A DNA stretch of 9,243 bases from CAIOZW01 sp049317725. Lineage in GTDB: Bacteria > Acidobacteriota > Blastocatellia > RBC074. The notes beneath the pieces were generated by a model. The model saw only the letters and a list, made by a program, of their open reading frames with translations, had not been told where the DNA came from and made no database searches. Below, in pieces: positions 7,595 through 9,243 of this stretch. The stretch is taken from the NCBI GenBank assembly GCA_049317725.1, contig JBMOHS010000156.1, positions 1 through 9,243 of the forward strand, written 5' to 3'. How positions within the stretch are numbered: position 1 is the first letter of the stretch; every line of letters begins with the position of its first letter. The position numbers and the translations under genes were made by a program.

Positions 7595-9112
7595 ATGAAG
7601 AATCTTCTTCAACAGTACAGTGGAACTGCGGGATTGATCGGAGCCTCGATCCTGCTCTCCGGATTGATCCGCTACGCGACCGGAGAGGTCTGGGATCCGA
7701 TAACCCTTGGCCTGACGATTGGGGGCGGCGTTGTCGTCCTCCTCTCGTTGATCCTCAATCTGGGTCAGGTCCGCGCCTCGCTGCAGGGGCGTTCCGGCAA
7801 AGGAACCGCCAACCTCAGCGGTCTGCTCCTGGCAGTGATCGGGATCCTCGTCGCCGTCAACTATTTGGGGTATCGCTATCACAAGCGCTTTGACCTGACG
7901 GCGGAGGGGCTCTACACGCTCTCCGACCAGACGCGGAAGATCGTCACCGGTCTCAAGAGGGACATCTCCGTGCTCCATTTCGACAAGGTCGACAACCAGC
8001 CGTTGGCTGACCAGATGAAGGAGTTCAGGTCGCTCAGTCGTCGGATCAGCTTCCAGCGGATCGATCCGCAGGAGAAGCCCGATCTGGCGCGGAAGTACGG
8101 CGTCCAGCGGATGGGAGAAACACTGGTCATCGCCGGAGACCGCACCGAACGGCCGAGCGCGACCACCGAACAGGATCTCGTCAACGCGCTGATGAAGGTC
8201 ACCCGCGAGCAGCTCAAGTCGATCTGCTTCTTGACGGGCCACGGCGAAAAGGATCTTGCCGGTTCTGACGCCGAGGGCTACCAGTCGATGGAGAAGGCAC
8301 TCCAGCGCGAGAACTACCAGACGCGCTCGATCAACCTCGTCAGCGAGAACAGTGTGCCCGGAGATTGCTCGGTCCTGGTGGTAGCCGGGCCGAAGAAGGC
8401 GCTCTTCCCCCAGGAAGAGAAGATAATCGAGACCTATCTGCGCGAGGCCGGAAAAGTCCTGCTCCTGCTCGATCCCGAGACCGATCCGGGGGTGGCCGCC
8501 CTCCTCAAGGACTGGAATCTGGAGCTGCGCAATGACACCGTCGTCGACGCGAGCGGCGTCGGACGGCTCTTCGGAACGGGACCGGCGGTTCCGCTTGTCA
8601 GCGAGTACGCGAGCCATCCGATCACCCGCGACATGAGCCGAACGGCGACCTTCTTCCCGCTCGCACGCTCCATCGGCAAGCTCAATGAGTCGGGCAATAA
8701 TCAGGTGATCACCGAGCTGCTCAAGACCTCAGAGCAGAGCTGGGGGGAGACGGAACTCGTTGCCGGCGAAGCCCGCTTCGATGACGGGAAAGACCAGAAG
8801 GGGCCAGTGACCCTCGGGGTGACGGCGACTCGTGCCGTCGGCGAGAAAGAGGCCCGCCTCGTCGTCATCGGCGACTCCGACTTTGCTGACAACAACTATG
8901 CCCGCCTTGCCGGGAATGGAGACCTCTTCCTCAACACGGTCAACTGGCTCGCCCAGGAGGAGGATCTGATCTCGATCCGACCCAAGAGCCCGACCAACCG
9001 GACGGTCACCATGACCTCCAGTCAGCAGCGCAGCTTCTTCTTGTTCATCGTGCTGCTCATGCCCCTCGCCGCCATCGTCAGCGGGGTCTACGTCTGGTGG
9101 AAACGGCGGTAA
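7595..9112 (+). CDS. GldG-like ABC transporter auxiliary protein (ABC_transp_aux family)
   Basis: This 505-residue membrane-anchored protein partners the ATPase and permease. Its N terminus has three hydrophobic segments (~12-26, 38-56, 74-93). The hallmark opening of the large domain follows: KRFDLTAEGLYTLSDQT (97-113), then a GldG-type Rossmann-like region with FLTGHGEKD (212-220), LVVAGPKKALFPQEE (261-275) and VLLLLDPETDPGV (288-300). VIGDSDFADNNY (424-435) and LFLNTVNWLAQEEDLISI (444-461) precede a C-terminal helix (~479-500) and a basic WWKRR tail. Topology therefore puts a large domain between terminal anchors, probably on the periplasmic face. GldG is required for gliding in Flavobacterium, but homologues outside Bacteroidetes have no settled role. 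ATG 7595 has GAGGAAAGG at 7582-7590 upstream; a GTG 13 codons earlier lacks such a site. The gap to the permease is 74 nt. In similar operons a DUF4340 protein often follows, but none is seen in the remaining 131 nt. Confidence 0.9.
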   Translation: MKNLLQQYSGTAGLIGASILLSGLIRYATGEVWDPITLGLTIGGGVVVLLSLILNLGQVRASLQGRSGKGTANLSGLLLAVIGILVAVNYLGYRYHKRFDLTAEGLYTLSDQTRKIVTGLKRDISVLHFDKVDNQPLADQMKEFRSLSRRISFQRIDPQEKPDLARKYGVQRMGETLVIAGDRTERPSATTEQDLVNALMKVTREQLKSICFLTGHGEKDLAGSDAEGYQSMEKALQRENYQTRSINLVSENSVPGDCSVLVVAGPKKALFPQEEKIIETYLREAGKVLLLLDPETDPGVAALLKDWNLELRNDTVVDASGVGRLFGTGPAVPLVSEYASHPITRDMSRTATFFPLARSIGKLNESGNNQVITELLKTSEQSWGETELVAGEARFDDGKDQKGPVTLGVTATRAVGEKEARLVVIGDSDFADNNYARLAGNGDLFLNTVNWLAQEEDLISIRPKSPTNRTVTMTSSQQRSFFLFIVLLMPLAAIVSGVYVWWKRR

Positions 9113-9149
9113 GGGAGATCCCCTTAGTGCCTGACGCGTTGATCTTGAC

Positions 9150-9165
9150 GGGCAGTTGATTGCCC
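9150..9165 (+). other. Short hairpin GGGCA/TGCCC downstream of the ABC operon
   Basis: GGGCA (9150-9154) and TGCCC (9161-9165) form a 5-bp stem with a 6-nt loop. No T-run follows, so it is not a convincing intrinsic terminator alone. It is the second of several short inverted repeats packed into 9110-9227; the first is TAAGGG/CCCTTA at 9110-9126, which includes the stop codon. Confidence 0.3.
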
Positions 9166-9185
9166 TCTGGACTTTGGACATTTCG

Positions 9186-9204
9186 TGCCCAAAAGGGGGC
9201 ATTT
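9186..9204 (+). terminator. Weak candidate intrinsic terminator
   Basis: TGCCC (9186-9190) pairs with GGGCA (9197-9201) around a 6-nt A-rich loop and is followed by only TTT. Its position ~75 nt after the last ABC-operon stop fits a terminator, but the stem is short and the T-run minimal. It could equally be part of the repeat element that continues to the right edge. Confidence 0.3.
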
Positions 9205-9210
9205 CCACCA

Positions 9211-9227
9211 GCGCCCCAACGGGGCGC
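9211..9227. repeat. Perfect inverted repeat, probable edge of a dispersed hairpin repeat
   Basis: GCGCCCC (9211-9217) and GGGGCGC (9221-9227) are perfect 7-bp arms around an AAC loop, followed by CGCATACCAGCCCAGG to the window end. No T-run follows. The tract from about 9180 to 9243 reminds me of noncoding repeats in Planctomycetota/Verrucomicrobiota genomes, where a CCCCAACGGGG-type hairpin precedes a CAGCCCAGGG arm whose complement lies further on. That second arm would be outside this window, so the identification is from memory and incomplete. Confidence 0.45.
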
Positions 9228-9243
9228 CGCATACCAGCCCAGG

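Noticed and set aside
7517..8617. 366-codon open frame on the minus strand
   Set aside because: It is antisense to the GldG-like gene and has no motif, consistent with a composition-driven shadow.
9110..9126. TAAGGG-AGATC-CCCTTA as terminator of the ABC operon
   Set aside because: The 6-bp stem includes the stop codon and is not followed by a T-run, so it is unlikely to act as an intrinsic terminator.
8729..9232. 167-codon minus-strand frame reaching into the right-edge repeat
   Set aside because: It is mostly antisense to the GldG-like gene and begins inside the hairpin-rich repeat. Such frames are typical spurious predictions.

Overview
The window reads as chromosomal DNA of a G+C-rich, probably Gram-negative bacterium. 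It holds seven convincing protein genes and no RNA gene, transposase, phage gene or CRISPR array. The lineage cannot be fixed from sequence alone. A GldA/GldF/GldG-type ABC cassette outside an obviously AT-rich Bacteroidetes context, a large secreted glycosidase, and a hairpin repeat at the right edge that resembles dispersed repeats I associate with Planctomycetota/Verrucomicrobiota make a PVC-group bacterium my weak first guess.

Left part (1-3314, plus strand): after a heptanucleotide tandem array (ATTCTCC, 1-52) that runs off the left edge, three genes lie head to tail, each pair separated by 33 nt. They are a short-chain dehydrogenase/reductase, a hormone-sensitive-lipase-family alpha/beta hydrolase, and an FprA/adrenodoxin-reductase-type FAD/NADPH oxidoreductase. 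The layout suggests one transcript and an oxidoreduction-plus-ester-hydrolysis pathway with its own NADPH-linked electron source. The order recalls mycobacterial clusters that pair an SDR and a LipR-like esterase with an oxygenase, but no oxygenase is visible here.

Middle part (3327-5537, minus strand): one large secreted protein, a putative glycoside hydrolase of alpha-galactosidase-like architecture (signal peptide, N-terminal beta domain, TIM barrel, C-terminal beta domain). It ends only 12 nt from the reductase gene in a convergent arrangement. A 177-nt divergent intergenic region separates its start from the next operon and carries a good sigma70-like promoter pointing right.

Right part (5715-9112, plus strand): a three-gene ABC-2 export cassette. 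It comprises an ATPase (TTG start), a six-helix permease, and a GldG-like membrane-anchored auxiliary protein. Together they match the gldA-gldF-gldG set-up, which is known in gliding Bacteroidetes but occurs widely in other phyla with unknown cargo. The last 131 nt are noncoding and rich in short hairpins, including a perfect 7-bp inverted repeat that looks like the edge of a dispersed repeat element.

No stretch over 300 nt lacks a gene. I see no wholly new multi-gene system. The points most worth checking are the family of the glycosidase, the SDR-esterase-FprA cassette, the GldAFG-like transporter and the two edge repeats.
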